Assembly (NCBI RefSeq): GCF_036226465.1
Contig: NZ_CP108476.1
Span: 3,906,001-3,970,000, forward strand
DNA: 64,000 nt
Origin: Kitasatospora sp. NBC_01250
GTDB lineage: Bacteria; Actinomycetota; Actinomycetes; Streptomycetales; Streptomycetaceae
Direction of reading: 5' to 3'
Shown here piece after piece: positions 10,062 to 20,056 of this stretch. Every line of letters begins with the position of its first letter. Position 1 is the stretch's first letter. The position numbers and the translations under genes are program-made. A model generated the notes under the pieces. It worked only from the letters and a program-made list of their open reading frames with translations. It was not told the DNA's origin and did no database searches.

Positions 10062-11090
10062 TCAGCGACCGGCCGCCACCATGGCGAGCCGGTCGAGCAT
10101 GAGCGCGACGGCCGGCACCTCGGCCAGGTCGGGCAGGGTGAGCGCCACCACCTCGCGCACCGCGGGCCCGCCGAAGGCCGCGTGCACCGGGACCGCGGCC
10201 ACCGCGTCGTGCCGCACCGCCGCCAGCGCCAGGCTCGGCAGCACCGCGACCCCCAGCCCCGCGGCCACCAGGCCCACCACCGCCGGGTAGTCGTCGGTCG
10301 CGAAGTCGATCCGGGGCGCGAAGCCGGCCCCCGCGCAGAGCTCCACCAGATGCCCGCGGCACTGCGGGCAGCCCGCGATCCACTGCTCCCCGGCCAGCTC
10401 GGCCAGCTCGACGGGGTGCTCCGCACCGCGACCGGCCAGCCGGTGGTCCACCGGCAGCAGGCCGACCAGCGGATCCGCCAGCAGCGGGCGGGCCACCAGG
10501 TCGGACCAGTCCCCCGCGGCGGCCGTCTCGGCCGCCGCCAGCACCGCGGCGGCCCGGTCGGCCCGGGAGGTGCTGTGCGAGGGGGCGCCGGGTGCCCCGG
10601 CGGCCGGCTCCGCCCCCAGCGGGCCCGCGGCCTGGTCCGGGTAGCGGAAGGCCAGCGCGATCTCGCACTCGCCGCCGCGCAGCATCGCCAGCGACTCCGG
10701 CGGCTCGGCCTCCACCAGCGACACGCGCACCCCCGGATGGGCGTCGCGCAGTCGGGCGACGGCGGGCGGCACCAGGGTGGAACTCGCCGTCGGGAACGAG
10801 ACCAGCCGCACCCGACCGGCCCGCAGGCCGGCGATGGCGGCCACCTCCTGCTCGGCGGCGGACAGCCCGGCCAGGATCCCCGCGGCGTGCTTGAGCAGCA
10901 CCTCGCCGGCCTCGCTCAGCCGCACCCCGCGCCCGGACCGGGCCACCAGTGGCAGCCCGACCGCCTTCTCCAGCGCCTTCATCTGCTGGCTGACCGCCGG
11001 CTGGGTGCACCCCAGCTCGCGCGACGCGGCGGAGAAGGAGCCGGTGCGGGCGACCGCGCGCAGGACACGGAGATGACGAGCCTCGATCAT
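10062..11090 (-). CDS. LysR-family transcriptional regulator
   Basis: 342 aa. The winged HTH occupies about residues 3-62, with the typical RTGSFSAASRELGCTQPAVSQQM pattern. An effector-binding periplasmic-protein-like domain follows from about 90. The linker around 170-200 (Ala/Gly/Ser-rich) is longer than usual. The DNA-binding residues look intact. The start ATG 11088-11090 has only a weak upstream GGTTGG. The gene is convergent with whiD and runs in the same direction as groEL, but the strong hairpin at 11132-11172 separates it from groEL. No divergent target gene is adjacent, so the regulon is unknown. Confidence 0.9.
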   Translation of the reverse strand: MIEARHLRVLRAVARTGSFSAASRELGCTQPAVSQQMKALEKAVGLPLVARSGRGVRLSEAGEVLLKHAAGILAGLSAAEQEVAAIAGLRAGRVRLVSFPTASSTLVPPAVARLRDAHPGVRVSLVEAEPPESLAMLRGGECEIALAFRYPDQAAGPLGAEPAAGAPGAPSHSTSRADRAAAVLAAAETAAAGDWSDLVARPLLADPLVGLLPVDHRLAGRGAEHPVELAELAGEQWIAGCPQCRGHLVELCAGAGFAPRIDFATDDYPAVVGLVAAGLGVAVLPSLALAAVRHDAVAAVPVHAAFGGPAVREVVALTLPDLAEVPAVALMLDRLAMVAAGR

Positions 11091-11131
11091 GCGCCAACCG
11101 TACGCCGCGCGCCCCGGTCACCCGAACGCGT

Positions 11132-11172
11132 GAGGCCCGGTCACCCCCGTCGAGCGGGGGTGACCGGGCCTC
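11132..11172 (-). terminator. Strong hairpin terminator after groEL
   Basis: A perfect 18-bp stem (11132-11149 with 11155-11172, 5-nt loop) lies 41 bp past the groEL stop. It is one of the strongest stems in the window. Confidence 0.85.
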
Positions 11173-11213
11173 GGCAGCGAGGTGGCGCGCTCAGCGCGCG
11201 TTACCGGCTCGGG

Positions 11214-12881
<1,668 letters not shown>

Positions 12882-13006
12882 TCACGTCAGGTGGACCAAC
12901 AGCCACGCCCCGGGCCCCTGTCTTGGGCCCCTGCGGCAGTTGCCTGGCAGGGAGACACGGATCCGGGGCGGGACCAAAGGACGGACCGTCAGGTCCGCCG
13001 GACTGC

Positions 13007-13315
13007 TTACTTCTCGACGATGGCGAGGACGTCGCGAGCCGAGAGGACGAGGTACTCCTCGCCCTTGTACTTCACCTCGGTGCCGCCGTACTTCGAGTAC
13101 AGGACGACGTCGCCGACGGCGACGTCGAGCGGCAGGCGCTGGCCATCCTCGAAGCGGCCCGGGCCGACGGCCAGGACGACGCCCTCCTGGGGCTTCTCCT
13201 TGGCGGTGTCCGGGATAACCAGGCCGGAGGCCGTGGTGGTCTCGGCGTCGAGCGGCTGGACCACGATGCGGTCCTCAAGCGGCTTGATGGCAACCTTGCT
13301 GCTGGCGGTGGTCAC
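13007..13315 (-). CDS. groES: 10-kDa co-chaperonin GroES
   Basis: 102 aa, GTG start (13313-13315) behind GAAGGGGAAC. It is the lid of the GroEL chamber. Visible features are the [15 protein letters not shown] start, the mobile loop (about [17 protein letters not shown]) and the beta-barrel end [15 protein letters not shown]. The length is normal. It is the first gene of the groES-groEL operon. A sigma-70-like promoter and two CIRCE elements lie immediately upstream, so induction by heat through HrcA is expected. Confidence 0.98.
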   Translation of the reverse strand: MTTASSKVAIKPLEDRIVVQPLDAETTTASGLVIPDTAKEKPQEGVVLAVGPGRFEDGQRLPLDVAVGDVVLYSKYGGTEVKYKGEEYLVLSARDVLAIVEK

Positions 13316-13410
13316 GTCCGAGTTCCCCTTCGGAGATTACGGGGTTGTCTAACAGGTAGGTGGCGACACCGTCGGCCTGCCGTCGCGGGGGTCAGACCAG
13401 CACTGTCGCG

Positions 13411-13438
13411 TTAGCACTCCCCCTGGGGGGAGTGCCAG
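13411..13438. promoter_or_regulatory. CIRCE element 1 (HrcA operator), downstream copy
   Basis: TTAGCACTC (13411-13419) and GAGTGCCAG (13430-13438) are separated by 10 nt rather than the canonical 9. The spacer is itself C/G-symmetric, extending the dyad. It lies at and just after the predicted groES transcription start. Confidence 0.85.
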
Positions 13439-13443
13439 GAACG

Positions 13444-13472
13444 ACCTTAGGCCGCGGTTAGCACTCAGTCAA
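13444..13472 (-). promoter_or_regulatory. groES-groEL promoter (HrdB/sigma-70 type)
   Basis: On the minus strand TTGACT (13467-13472) and TAAGGT (13444-13449) are separated by exactly 17 nt. The predicted start is near 13437, giving a leader of about 120 nt to the GTG of groES. CIRCE element 2 covers the -35 and most of the spacer. Confidence 0.85.
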
Positions 13473-13484
13473 CCAGAGTGCCAA
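13458..13484. promoter_or_regulatory. CIRCE element 2 (HrcA operator), canonical
   Basis: TTAGCACTC (13458-13466), a 9-nt spacer and GAGTGCCAA (13476-13484) differ from the CIRCE consensus by one base. It overlaps the -35 hexamer, so bound HrcA would block RNA polymerase. Confidence 0.93.
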
Positions 13485-13560
13485 CGGCGCGCCCGGCGAA
13501 TCCGGGGAGCGGGACAGGCCGCAGGTCAGCGGGGCGACCTTCACCCGGGACAATGGGCGG

Positions 13561-14757
13561 GTGGAGACCGAGAGCTTTGAGCAGTTGCTGACCGAGCAGG
13601 GGCAGCGACTGCTGGACGACCTGCAGGAGTACGCCCCCGAGCAGGAGCTGGCGCTGGCCACCAGGCTGCGGCGGGAGCACCCGGCGGAGCTGGTCTCGGC
13701 GGCCCTGGGGCAGGCACGGTTGCGTCAGCGGGCCGGGGCCAAGTTCGGCGCCGACGCGCGGCGGATGTACTTCACTCCCAACGGGGTCGAGCAGTCCACC
13801 CGCCGCACCGTCGCCGACTGGCGGGCCCGGCGCTTCGCCGCGCTCGGGGTGCGCCGGCTGGCCGACCTGTGCGGCGGCATCGGCGGCGACGCGATCGCAC
13901 TCGCCCGGGCCGGGATCAGCGTCCTCGCCGTCGACCGGGACCCGCTGACCTGCGCGGTGGCCGCCGCCAACGCCGCCGCGCTCGGCCTCGCCGAGCTGAT
14001 CGAGGTGCGCTGCGCGGACGTCACCGAGGTGTCGGTGGACGGCTTCGACGCCGTCTTCACCGACCCCGCCCGGCGCACCGCCAAGGGCCGCGTCTTCGAC
14101 CCCGCCGCGTACTCGCCGCCGCTCTCCTGGGCGATCGAGGCCGGTCGCCGCACCCCGTTCGGAGCGCTCAAGGTGGCCCCGGGGATCCCGCACGACGCCG
14201 TCCCCGAGGACGCCGAGGCGGAGTGGGTCTCCGACCACGGCGAGGTCAAGGAGGCGGTGCTCTGGTTCGGCACCGGGCCCGCGGCCGACGCCCCGCACCG
14301 CGCCACCCTGCTGCCGGGCGGGGACAGCCTCACCGGCGGCCGGCTGCCCGATCCGCCGGCCGGACCGGTGCGCCGCTACCTCTACGAGCCGGACGGCGCG
14401 GTGATCCGCGCCCACCTGGTCGCCGAGGTCGCCGGCCACCTGGGCGCCACCCTGATCGACCCGATGATCGCGTACCTGACCTCGGACCGGCTGCTGGCCA
14501 CGCCCTACGCCCACGCCTACGAGATCACCGACGTGCTCCCGTTCAACGTCAAGAAGCTCAAGGCGCTGTTGCGGCAGCGGGCGGTGGGCACCGTGGTGAT
14601 CAAGAAGCGCGGCATCGGGCTGACCCCGGAGGAGCTGCGCCGCCAGCTCAAGCCCGAGGGGCCGAACGCGGCCACCGTCTTCCTGACCCGGATCGCCGAC
14701 GCCCCGGCGATGCTCGTGGCGCAGCCGACGGCTCAGCCGGCCGGCGGGGCGATGTAG
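13561..14757 (+). CDS. Class I SAM-dependent methyltransferase with THUMP-like C-terminal domain
   Basis: 398 aa, GTG start with a weak ribosome site. The Rossmann motif I reads LADLCGGIGGD (100-110), the acidic strand-2 end AVDRDPLT (123-130), and motif IV TDPARR (167-172). The last is unlike the NPPY/DPPR of N6-adenine enzymes but typical of this actinobacterial family. The C-terminal part (about 315-390) corresponds to the THUMP-like domain I associate with these proteins, suggesting an RNA substrate (inference). Its 3' end overlaps the convergent deacetylase gene by 25 bp. It is divergent from groES, so its promoter region abuts the CIRCE elements. Confidence 0.85.
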   Translation: METESFEQLLTEQGQRLLDDLQEYAPEQELALATRLRREHPAELVSAALGQARLRQRAGAKFGADARRMYFTPNGVEQSTRRTVADWRARRFAALGVRRLADLCGGIGGDAIALARAGISVLAVDRDPLTCAVAAANAAALGLAELIEVRCADVTEVSVDGFDAVFTDPARRTAKGRVFDPAAYSPPLSWAIEAGRRTPFGALKVAPGIPHDAVPEDAEAEWVSDHGEVKEAVLWFGTGPAADAPHRATLLPGGDSLTGGRLPDPPAGPVRRYLYEPDGAVIRAHLVAEVAGHLGATLIDPMIAYLTSDRLLATPYAHAYEITDVLPFNVKKLKALLRQRAVGTVVIKKRGIGLTPEELRRQLKPEGPNAATVFLTRIADAPAMLVAQPTAQPAGGAM

Positions 14758-15671
14758 TCGTCCAGCCGGGCCACCGTGAAGCCCTGCTCCTGGATCCGGC
14801 TGAGCAGTTCGCCGAACATCTGGGTCATCGTCTCGCCCTTGAGGTCCGTCGGACCGCGGAAGTGGGCCAGGATGATGTCGCCGGGCTTCAGCTTCTTGTC
14901 GGCGGTCTGGTACTGCATGTCGTGGATCTGCATCGTCTCGCGCCACAGCACGATCGCGCGCGGCCCGCACTGCTGGACGGCGGTGTTCAGGGTCGGCGTG
15001 TGCGCGCCGTCGCCGTAGGGCGGGCGGAACAGGATCGGGGCGGTGCCGTACTGCTGGGTCAGCACCTGCTGGTCGCCGCAGACCTCGCTCTTCTGCTCGG
15101 CGGCCGACTTGGTGCTCATCTGCGGGTGGTGCAGCGTGTGGTTCTGGATCGAGTTGCCGGCCGCCTGCAGCGGCTTGAAGTAGCCGTAGTCGTCCTTGAT
15201 CGTGTCGTTCATCAGGAACATGGTGATCGGGACCTTCAGGTCGTTCATCATCTCGATGAACTTGGGGTCCTTCTCCGCGCCGTCGTCGAGGGTCACGAAG
15301 ACCACCTTGTCGGTGGTGGTGATGTTGCTGATCACCGGGACCTGGCCGGTCTTCGTCAGCTTGACCGGCTTGTCCGCGGGCGGCGGCGGGGCGGCGGGCA
15401 GCGGCGGGACGTTCCACTTGGCCCAGGCTGCCGCCGGCACCTGGCCGGCCGGGGCCGCGGTGCTCGGCGAGGCGGCCGGGGCGGAAGCGGCCGGCGGCGG
15501 AGCCGGTGAGCCGGCCGCCGGTGCGGCGCCCTGCGGGGCGGCGGTGCCCTTGGCGTCCGCGGTGCCACCGCCGCCGCCGCTGCTGCCGCAGCCGCTGACC
15601 GTGACGGCCGCGACCAGGGCGAGCGCACCCGCCGTGACCGCCGTCAGCCGGCTCCTGTGGTCCCAGTTCAC
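14733..15671 (-). CDS. Polysaccharide deacetylase (NodB-fold) lipoprotein
   Basis: 312 aa, GTG start. The signal peptide ends in a lipobox (TVSGC, Cys28), so the protein should be a membrane-anchored exported lipoprotein. An Ala/Pro-rich linker (about 35-100) leads to a NodB domain. Metal and catalytic motifs are visible: TLDDGA (127-132, motif 1), HTLHH (178-182, the HxxxH of motif 2), RPPYGD (216-221) and ILAHF (267-271, catalytic His). Substrates in the family are N-acetylated cell-wall sugars; the exact one is unknown. The last 25 bp overlap the convergent methyltransferase gene. Confidence 0.92.
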   Translation of the reverse strand: MNWDHRSRLTAVTAGALALVAAVTVSGCGSSGGGGGTADAKGTAAPQGAAPAAGSPAPPPAASAPAASPSTAAPAGQVPAAAWAKWNVPPLPAAPPPPADKPVKLTKTGQVPVISNITTTDKVVFVTLDDGAEKDPKFIEMMNDLKVPITMFLMNDTIKDDYGYFKPLQAAGNSIQNHTLHHPQMSTKSAAEQKSEVCGDQQVLTQQYGTAPILFRPPYGDGAHTPTLNTAVQQCGPRAIVLWRETMQIHDMQYQTADKKLKPGDIILAHFRGPTDLKGETMTQMFGELLSRIQEQGFTVARLDDYIAPPAG

Positions 15672-15741
15672 GGCGTCCCGCCCCCAGCACTCTCGATGAT
15701 CAGGCTTCGATCAGGTTTCGTTCAGCTTCCGGCCCCGAACG

Positions 15742-16011
15742 CTACCCTGCCTCGACCACCAGCTCGCTGCGGAACGCCCAATGGTGCACGGGCCGGGCCA
15801 GCAGCCCGGCCGGCGGCTGCGGCGGCGCGAGCCGCGCGACCCCCTGGGGCCACCAGCTGATCAGCAGCACCCGCTCCCCGGGCGCGCTGAACAGCTCGAC
15901 CCGTCGGGCAGCCGCCGCCAGCGCGGGCAGCGCCTGCTCGCGGGCCCAGGCGAGCAGGTCGGCGCCGCGGCCCTGGGCCGCCTTGGCCTCCCACATGACC
16001 GCCTCGGTCAC
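15742..16011 (-). CDS. Small conserved hypothetical protein coupled to tsaD
   Basis: 89 aa from the GTG at 16009-16011, which overlaps the tsaD stop (GTGA), so it is very probably translationally coupled. The N-terminus ([15 protein letters not shown]), the helix [15 protein letters not shown] and the strand [10 protein letters not shown] suggest a small ferredoxin-like (ABM-like) alpha/beta fold, but I see no catalytic residue. It has no membrane segment. A role linked to tRNA modification is suggested only by position. Confidence 0.7.
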   Translation of the reverse strand: MTEAVMWEAKAAQGRGADLLAWAREQALPALAAAARRVELFSAPGERVLLISWWPQGVARLAPPQPPAGLLARPVHHWAFRSELVVEAG

Positions 16012-17108
16012 GCCTGGCCGTCCAGCGCGCGGTAGGCCTGGCCGTGCAGGTCGCCATGGGCCTCGGCCGCGGGCACCGACACCTCGGTGACCGGCAGCGA
16101 GGAGTCCGCGGAGAGGTCCAGCGACGAGGGGGCGCGGTTGCGCCAGACCATCTCGGCACCGAGCGCCGCGACCATCGCGCCGTTGTCCGTGCACAGGCCC
16201 GGACGCGGCACCCGCAGCCGGATGCCCGCCCGCTCGCAGCGCTGCTCGGCCATCGCGCGCAGCCGTGAGTTGGCCGCCACGCCGCCGCCGATCATCAGGT
16301 GGTCGACGCCGTGCTCCTGGCAGGCCTTGACCGCCTTGCGGGTCAGCACGTCGGTCACCGCCTCCTGGAAGGAGGCCGCGACGTCCGCCACCGGCACCTC
16401 CTCGCCGGCCCGCCGCTTGGCCTCCACCCAGCGGGCCACCGAGGTCTTCAGGCCGGAGAAGGAGAAGTCGAAGGCGGGGTCCTTGGGGCCGCTCAGGCCG
16501 CGCGGGAAGTGGATCGCCTTGCGGTCGCCGCTGCGGGCCATCCGGTCCACCACCGGGCCGCCGGGGAAGCCGAGGCCGAGCACCCGGGCCACCTTGTCGA
16601 AGGCCTCGCCGGCCGCGTCGTCGATGGTGGCGCCCAGCGGCCGGACGTCGGAGGTGATGTCGCCGGTCAGCAGCAGCGAGGAGTGGCCGCCGGAGACCAG
16701 CAGGGCCATCGTCGGCTCGGGCAGCCGGCCGTGCTCCAGCTGGTCCACGCAGATGTGCGAGGCGAGGTGGTTGACCCCGTAGAGCGGCTTGTCCAGCGCC
16801 CAGGCGTAGGCCTTGGCGGCACTGACGCCCACCAGCAGCGCGCCGGCCAGGCCGGGGCCGGCGGTGACGGCGATGCCGTCCAGGTCGCTCGCCTTGATCC
16901 CGGCGGTGTCCAGCGCGCGCTGGATGGTGGGGACCATCGCCTCCAGGTGGGCCCGGCTGGCGATCTCCGGGACCACGCCGCCGAACCGGGCGTGGTCGTT
17001 GACGCTGGAGGCCACCGCGTCGGCCAGCAGGGTCGTGCCGCGCACGATGCCGACGCCGGTCTCGTCGCAGGAGGTCTCGATGCCCAGGACGAGCGGTTCG
17101 TCAGCCAT
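16008..17108 (-). CDS. tsaD: tRNA N6-adenosine threonylcarbamoyltransferase TsaD
   Basis: 366 aa from ATG 17106-17108, which has GAGG at good spacing; the upstream ATG (17115-17117) directly abuts that site and is less likely. TsaD transfers threonylcarbamoyl from its AMP adduct to A37 of ANN-decoding tRNAs. The ASKHA-fold motifs GIETSCDE (9-16), the metal ligands H114 and H118 (NHLASH), LVSGGHS, FPGG and GGVAAN are present. It overlaps the 3' end of rimI by 8 bp and is followed by the 89-aa gene. The partners TsaB (17643-18296) and TsaE (19283-19819) are nearby. Confidence 0.97.
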   Translation of the reverse strand: MADEPLVLGIETSCDETGVGIVRGTTLLADAVASSVNDHARFGGVVPEIASRAHLEAMVPTIQRALDTAGIKASDLDGIAVTAGPGLAGALLVGVSAAKAYAWALDKPLYGVNHLASHICVDQLEHGRLPEPTMALLVSGGHSSLLLTGDITSDVRPLGATIDDAAGEAFDKVARVLGLGFPGGPVVDRMARSGDRKAIHFPRGLSGPKDPAFDFSFSGLKTSVARWVEAKRRAGEEVPVADVAASFQEAVTDVLTRKAVKACQEHGVDHLMIGGGVAANSRLRAMAEQRCERAGIRLRVPRPGLCTDNGAMVAALGAEMVWRNRAPSSLDLSADSSLPVTEVSVPAAEAHGDLHGQAYRALDGQA

Positions 17109-17646
17109 GGTCTTCATCCTCGGTGTCGTTCTCGGTCGGCTGGTGATCGGTCAGCTCGTTGTCGGTCAGCGGGGCCAGGCGCATCACCAGCGCGTCGACG
17201 TTGGCCGGCTGGTAGTAGCCGCGCCGGATGCCGACCGGCGCGAAGCCGAAGCGCTCGTAGAGGCGCTGGGCGCGGAAGTTGTCGATCCGCACCTCGAGCA
17301 GCAGCGCGGTGCAGCAGCGCCGGGCCGCCTCGGCGATCAGGTCGCCGAGCAGCGCGGACCCCAGACCCCGGCCCTGGTAGCGGTCGTCCACGCCGATGGT
17401 CTGCACGTCCGCCTCGTCGCCGACCGCCATCAGGCCCGCGTAGCCGACGATGGTGCCGTCCTCGGTGGTGGCCACCGTGTAGTGGCGGTTGCCGTCCGGG
17501 TGCGCCTCGGCCAGCTCCGACCAGTACATCCCGGCCGACCAGGCGTCCTCCGGGAAGAGCCGCGGCTCCAGCTCCAGCACCGGCGCGATGTCCCACCAGC
17601 GCATCGGCCGCAGCGTGATGCGCGCGGTCCGCACGGGTGCGGTCAC
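17101..17646 (-). CDS. rimI: Ribosomal-protein-alanine N-acetyltransferase RimI (GNAT)
   Basis: 181 aa, GTG start overlapping the tsaB stop (GTGA). The GNAT acetyl-CoA loop appears as [11 protein letters not shown], after the VQTIGVD strand, and the C-terminal [23 protein letters not shown] segment is typical of RimI. It acetylates the N-terminal alanine of S18 in E. coli; actinobacterial orthologues may be broader. The acidic tail ([11 protein letters not shown]) is extra and overlaps the tsaD start. Position between tsaB and tsaD is conserved in actinobacteria. Confidence 0.93.
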   Translation of the reverse strand: MTAPVRTARITLRPMRWWDIAPVLELEPRLFPEDAWSAGMYWSELAEAHPDGNRHYTVATTEDGTIVGYAGLMAVGDEADVQTIGVDDRYQGRGLGSALLGDLIAEAARRCCTALLLEVRIDNFRAQRLYERFGFAPVGIRRGYYQPANVDALVMRLAPLTDNELTDHQPTENDTEDEDHG

Positions 17647-18296
17647 GCCGGCAGCACCGCCTTGTAGCCGGCCGGCACCTGGGCGTCCGGGCGGCGCAGG
17701 TAGAGCGGCAGCGGCGCGAGCAGCTCGCGCCCGGCGGCCAGCTCGGTGACCGCGAAGTCGGCCAGCGCGCCGGCCGACAGGTGCTCGGGGCCGTGCGCGC
17801 CCGGGAAGGTCTCGGGGTAGAGCAGCGCGCCGGCGCCGACCGAGACCTCACGGGCCGCCAGCTCGCCGGGACGGTCCACCGCCGGGCCCTCGACCCGGCG
17901 GCCCTCGGCGTCGTAGTCGGCCCAGTAGACCTCCTTGCGACGCGCGTCGGTGGCCGCCGTGAAGGGGCCGGTCAGGCCTTCGGCCCGGGCCTGGTGGGCG
18001 ATCGCGTCCAGCGTGCAGACGCCGTGCACCGGCAGGCCGAGCGCGTGGCCGAGGGCGGCGGCCGTGGCCAGGCCCACCCGCAGACCGGTGTACGGGCCGG
18101 GGCCGACGCCGACCGCGAGCGCGGTCAGCTCCCGCTTGTCCACCCCCGCCTCGGCCAGCACCCGCCCGATCGCGGGCAGCAGCAGTTCGCCGTGGCGCCG
18201 GGCATCGACCTGGTAGGTCTGGGCCAGAACGGCCGAGCCGTCGTGGACGGCGGCGGTGACGGCAGGGGTAGCGGTGTCGAACGCAAGCAGCAGCAC
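17643..18296 (-). CDS. tsaB: tRNA threonylcarbamoyladenosine biosynthesis protein TsaB
   Basis: 217 aa, GTG start. It is an inactive TsaD paralogue of the ASKHA fold that holds TsaD and TsaE together in t6A synthesis. Conserved stretches are LLAFDTATPA at the N-terminus, HGELLLPAI, and GVGPGPYTGLRVGLATA. It is the first gene of the tsaB-rimI-tsaD-(89 aa) unit, each joined by stop/start overlap. The upstream promoter must lie in the 133 bp before the divergent gene at 18430. Confidence 0.95.
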   Translation of the reverse strand: MLLLAFDTATPAVTAAVHDGSAVLAQTYQVDARRHGELLLPAIGRVLAEAGVDKRELTALAVGVGPGPYTGLRVGLATAAALGHALGLPVHGVCTLDAIAHQARAEGLTGPFTAATDARRKEVYWADYDAEGRRVEGPAVDRPGELAAREVSVGAGALLYPETFPGAHGPEHLSAGALADFAVTELAAGRELLAPLPLYLRRPDAQVPAGYKAVLPA

Positions 18297-18429
18297 GGGT
18301 CCAGGTTAGTTGGTCGCTGGGGCAGCGCTTTTGTCCTACCTTCGGAACACACGTTCGCGATGTCCCTTAAGGCCCCTGCGGAACCTGGCACGATGGGGCG
18401 CACGGCCCTACGAACGACGGGAGCGGACA

Positions 18430-19008
18430 GTGGCGAAGAGGGGTCCTGCAGTCGCGGTTGCCGGGCTGACCCTGGGGGCCCTGGGGTTGATCGCCCTGCT
18501 CGCCGTCCAGGCCGAGGGCACCGCCGCGAAGGCCTCCGCCGCCCAGCCGCCGCCGAGCGCGAGCTCCGCGCCGTCCGGCTCGCCCTCGCCCAGCGCCTCG
18601 CCCTCCCCCACGATCCCCCCGCTGCCCGCGACGGCGACCGGCATCGCCGTGCGGCGGGTGGTCTACTCGGTGGGCGCCAAGGTGGTCTGGCTGGTCGACC
18701 CGAAGAAGGACCCGCAGGTCCAGGCCGCCTTCGCGGTGACGCCCGGGTCGGTGAACCCGGCCCCGGGCAGCTACACCGTCTACAGCCGGGCGGCGGCGGC
18801 CAACGGCACCGACGGCAAGCAGATCGAGCACGTGGTGCGCTTCGCCCAGCTGGGCGGCACCGTCTTCGGCTTCAGCGCCGCCGTCGACGGCGCCACGCCC
18901 GCGGCCGACCCGAAGACCAAGACCGGCGGCATCCGCACCGACCGGGCCGACGGTCAGACCCTCTGGGACTTCGCCCCCGACGGGACCCGGGTACAGGTGG
19001 TCCCCTGA
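18430..19008 (+). CDS. Secreted or membrane-anchored protein with a degenerate YkuD-like (L,D-transpeptidase fold) domain
   Basis: 192 aa from GTG 18430, with GGGAGCGG upstream. An N-terminal hydrophobic segment (about 7-26) is followed by a Ser/Pro/Ala linker. The C-terminal domain has YkuD-like features: VVWLVDP, AVTPG, PAPGSYTVYSR and a final GTRVQVV strand. At the catalytic signature, where YkuD enzymes have SHGCxR, it reads TGGIRTDRADGQTLW. The His and Cys nucleophile positions therefore appear to be lost, suggesting a non-catalytic peptidoglycan-associated protein. The YkuD relation is my reading by eye and needs a profile search. Confidence 0.75.
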   Translation: MAKRGPAVAVAGLTLGALGLIALLAVQAEGTAAKASAAQPPPSASSAPSGSPSPSASPSPTIPPLPATATGIAVRRVVYSVGAKVVWLVDPKKDPQVQAAFAVTPGSVNPAPGSYTVYSRAAAANGTDGKQIEHVVRFAQLGGTVFGFSAAVDGATPAADPKTKTGGIRTDRADGQTLWDFAPDGTRVQVVP

Positions 19009-19154
19009 TCGCCGGGCTTCGGCTCGTGGGAACCCGACTCGTGCGACTTGGGCTCACGGGACTTCGGCGGGGTGCACACGGCCGCGGCCGCGGCCGTCGC
19101 CGCCAGCAGCCGGCCCATCGGCACCCGCTCGGCGGCGGGGGTGCTGCTCTCCAT
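18954..19154 (-). CDS. Possible small exported protein (66 aa), uncertain
   Basis: An ATG at 19152-19154 is preceded by AGGGAG at 5-6 nt, a good ribosome site. The N-terminal half has a hydrophobic run ending AAAAAVC, followed by a Lys/Ser/His/Pro-rich tail. A perfect dyad (19166-19183) sits just upstream. Against it, the 3' third overlaps the convergent gene ending at 19008 and no homologue comes to mind. I keep it as a tentative gene. Confidence 0.3.
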   Translation of the reverse strand: MESSTPAAERVPMGRLLAATAAAAAVCTPPKSREPKSHESGSHEPKPGDQGTTCTRVPSGAKSQRV

Positions 19155-19165
19155 CACGACTCCCT

Positions 19166-19183
19166 AGTTAGGTACACCTAACT
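19166..19183. promoter_or_regulatory. Palindromic operator candidate upstream of the small ORF
   Basis: AGTTAGGT (19166-19173) and ACCTAACT (19176-19183) form a perfect 8-bp inverted repeat with a 2-nt spacer. The TTAGGT/ACCTAA arms recall the DmdR/DtxR iron box, but the spacing is much shorter than in the 19-bp box. It lies 11 bp from the small ORF start. Confidence 0.5.
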
Positions 19184-19282
19184 GCAAAGCCCATCCCACC
19201 ACGTCGGCCACCGCCGCCGCAACAGGATCCCGACAGTCTGTCGGTAAGTGTCGGGATAAGCGTCGGATGGAGAGCCGTAGCC

Positions 19283-19819
19283 TCAGACGTCGGCCCCGTC
19301 GACTTCCAGCGCCGCCAGGTCCACCCCGGTCCAGCGCTCGCCCAGACCCCGCAGGATCACCCGGCGCGGGTCGACGCTCTCCTCCACCGCCGCCTCGTCC
19401 ACCGCGGCAGCGGCGCCGCCGAGCGCGCGCTCGATCCGCACCTCCAGACGGTCCTCCGACAGCTCCTCGACCTTGCCCTCGCCCCACTCGACCACCACCA
19501 CGGACTGCGGCAGCGAGACGTCCAGGTCCAGGTCCTCCATCTCGTCCAGCCCGCCGCCCAGCCGGTACGCGTCCACGTGCACCAGCGCGGGACCGCCGAC
19601 CAGCGACGGATGCACCCGGGCGATCACGAAGGTCGGCGAGGTCACCGCCCCGCGCACGCCGAGCCCCTCCCCCAGGCCCCGGGTCAGCGTGGTCTTGCCT
19701 GCCCCCAGCTCACCGGAGAGCAGCACCAGGTCCCCGGGCCGCAGCACCCCGGCCAGCCGGCGGCCGAGCCCGGTCATCAGCTCGGGCGTGGGGACGGTGA
19801 GTGTGGTGTGGGCGCCCAT
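19283..19819 (-). CDS. tsaE: tRNA threonylcarbamoyladenosine biosynthesis ATPase TsaE
   Basis: 178 aa, ATG start with GAGGAG. The P-loop GELGAGKTT (36-44), the switch-like SPTFVIARVH and the HVDAYRLGG and VVVEWGEGK motifs identify the ATPase that cycles the TsaB-TsaD complex in t6A formation. Compared with E. coli TsaE (about 150 aa) it has a roughly 25-residue C-terminal extension. It is separated from tsaB by two other genes and is divergent from the surface protein at 20057. Confidence 0.95.
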   Translation of the reverse strand: MGAHTTLTVPTPELMTGLGRRLAGVLRPGDLVLLSGELGAGKTTLTRGLGEGLGVRGAVTSPTFVIARVHPSLVGGPALVHVDAYRLGGGLDEMEDLDLDVSLPQSVVVVEWGEGKVEELSEDRLEVRIERALGGAAAAVDEAAVEESVDPRRVILRGLGERWTGVDLAALEVDGADV

Positions 19820-20056
19820 GGCTCCTCTTGTCTGCTGGACGGGTCGGTCGACTCAGAGCCAACGGTGCCATATCGGGCGCGGCCCACGCGGCGGGGCGGT
19901 CGTTTCGTCCGGCTGTGGGCAGCGATGGGCCTTCTGTACACGGTGCAGCGGGAAACCCCGTTGCCAGGGGTGGTTCGCGGGCCGCTATCGTCCGTGCAGC
20001 TCTCGCGAAGATCGCAACTCTTCGCCCACCAGACTCTTCACCAACAGGGGACCCTT

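Noticed and set aside
19166..19183. DmdR/DtxR iron box
   Set aside because: The arms match, but the element has a 2-nt centre instead of the 19-bp box spacing, so I list it only as an unassigned operator candidate.
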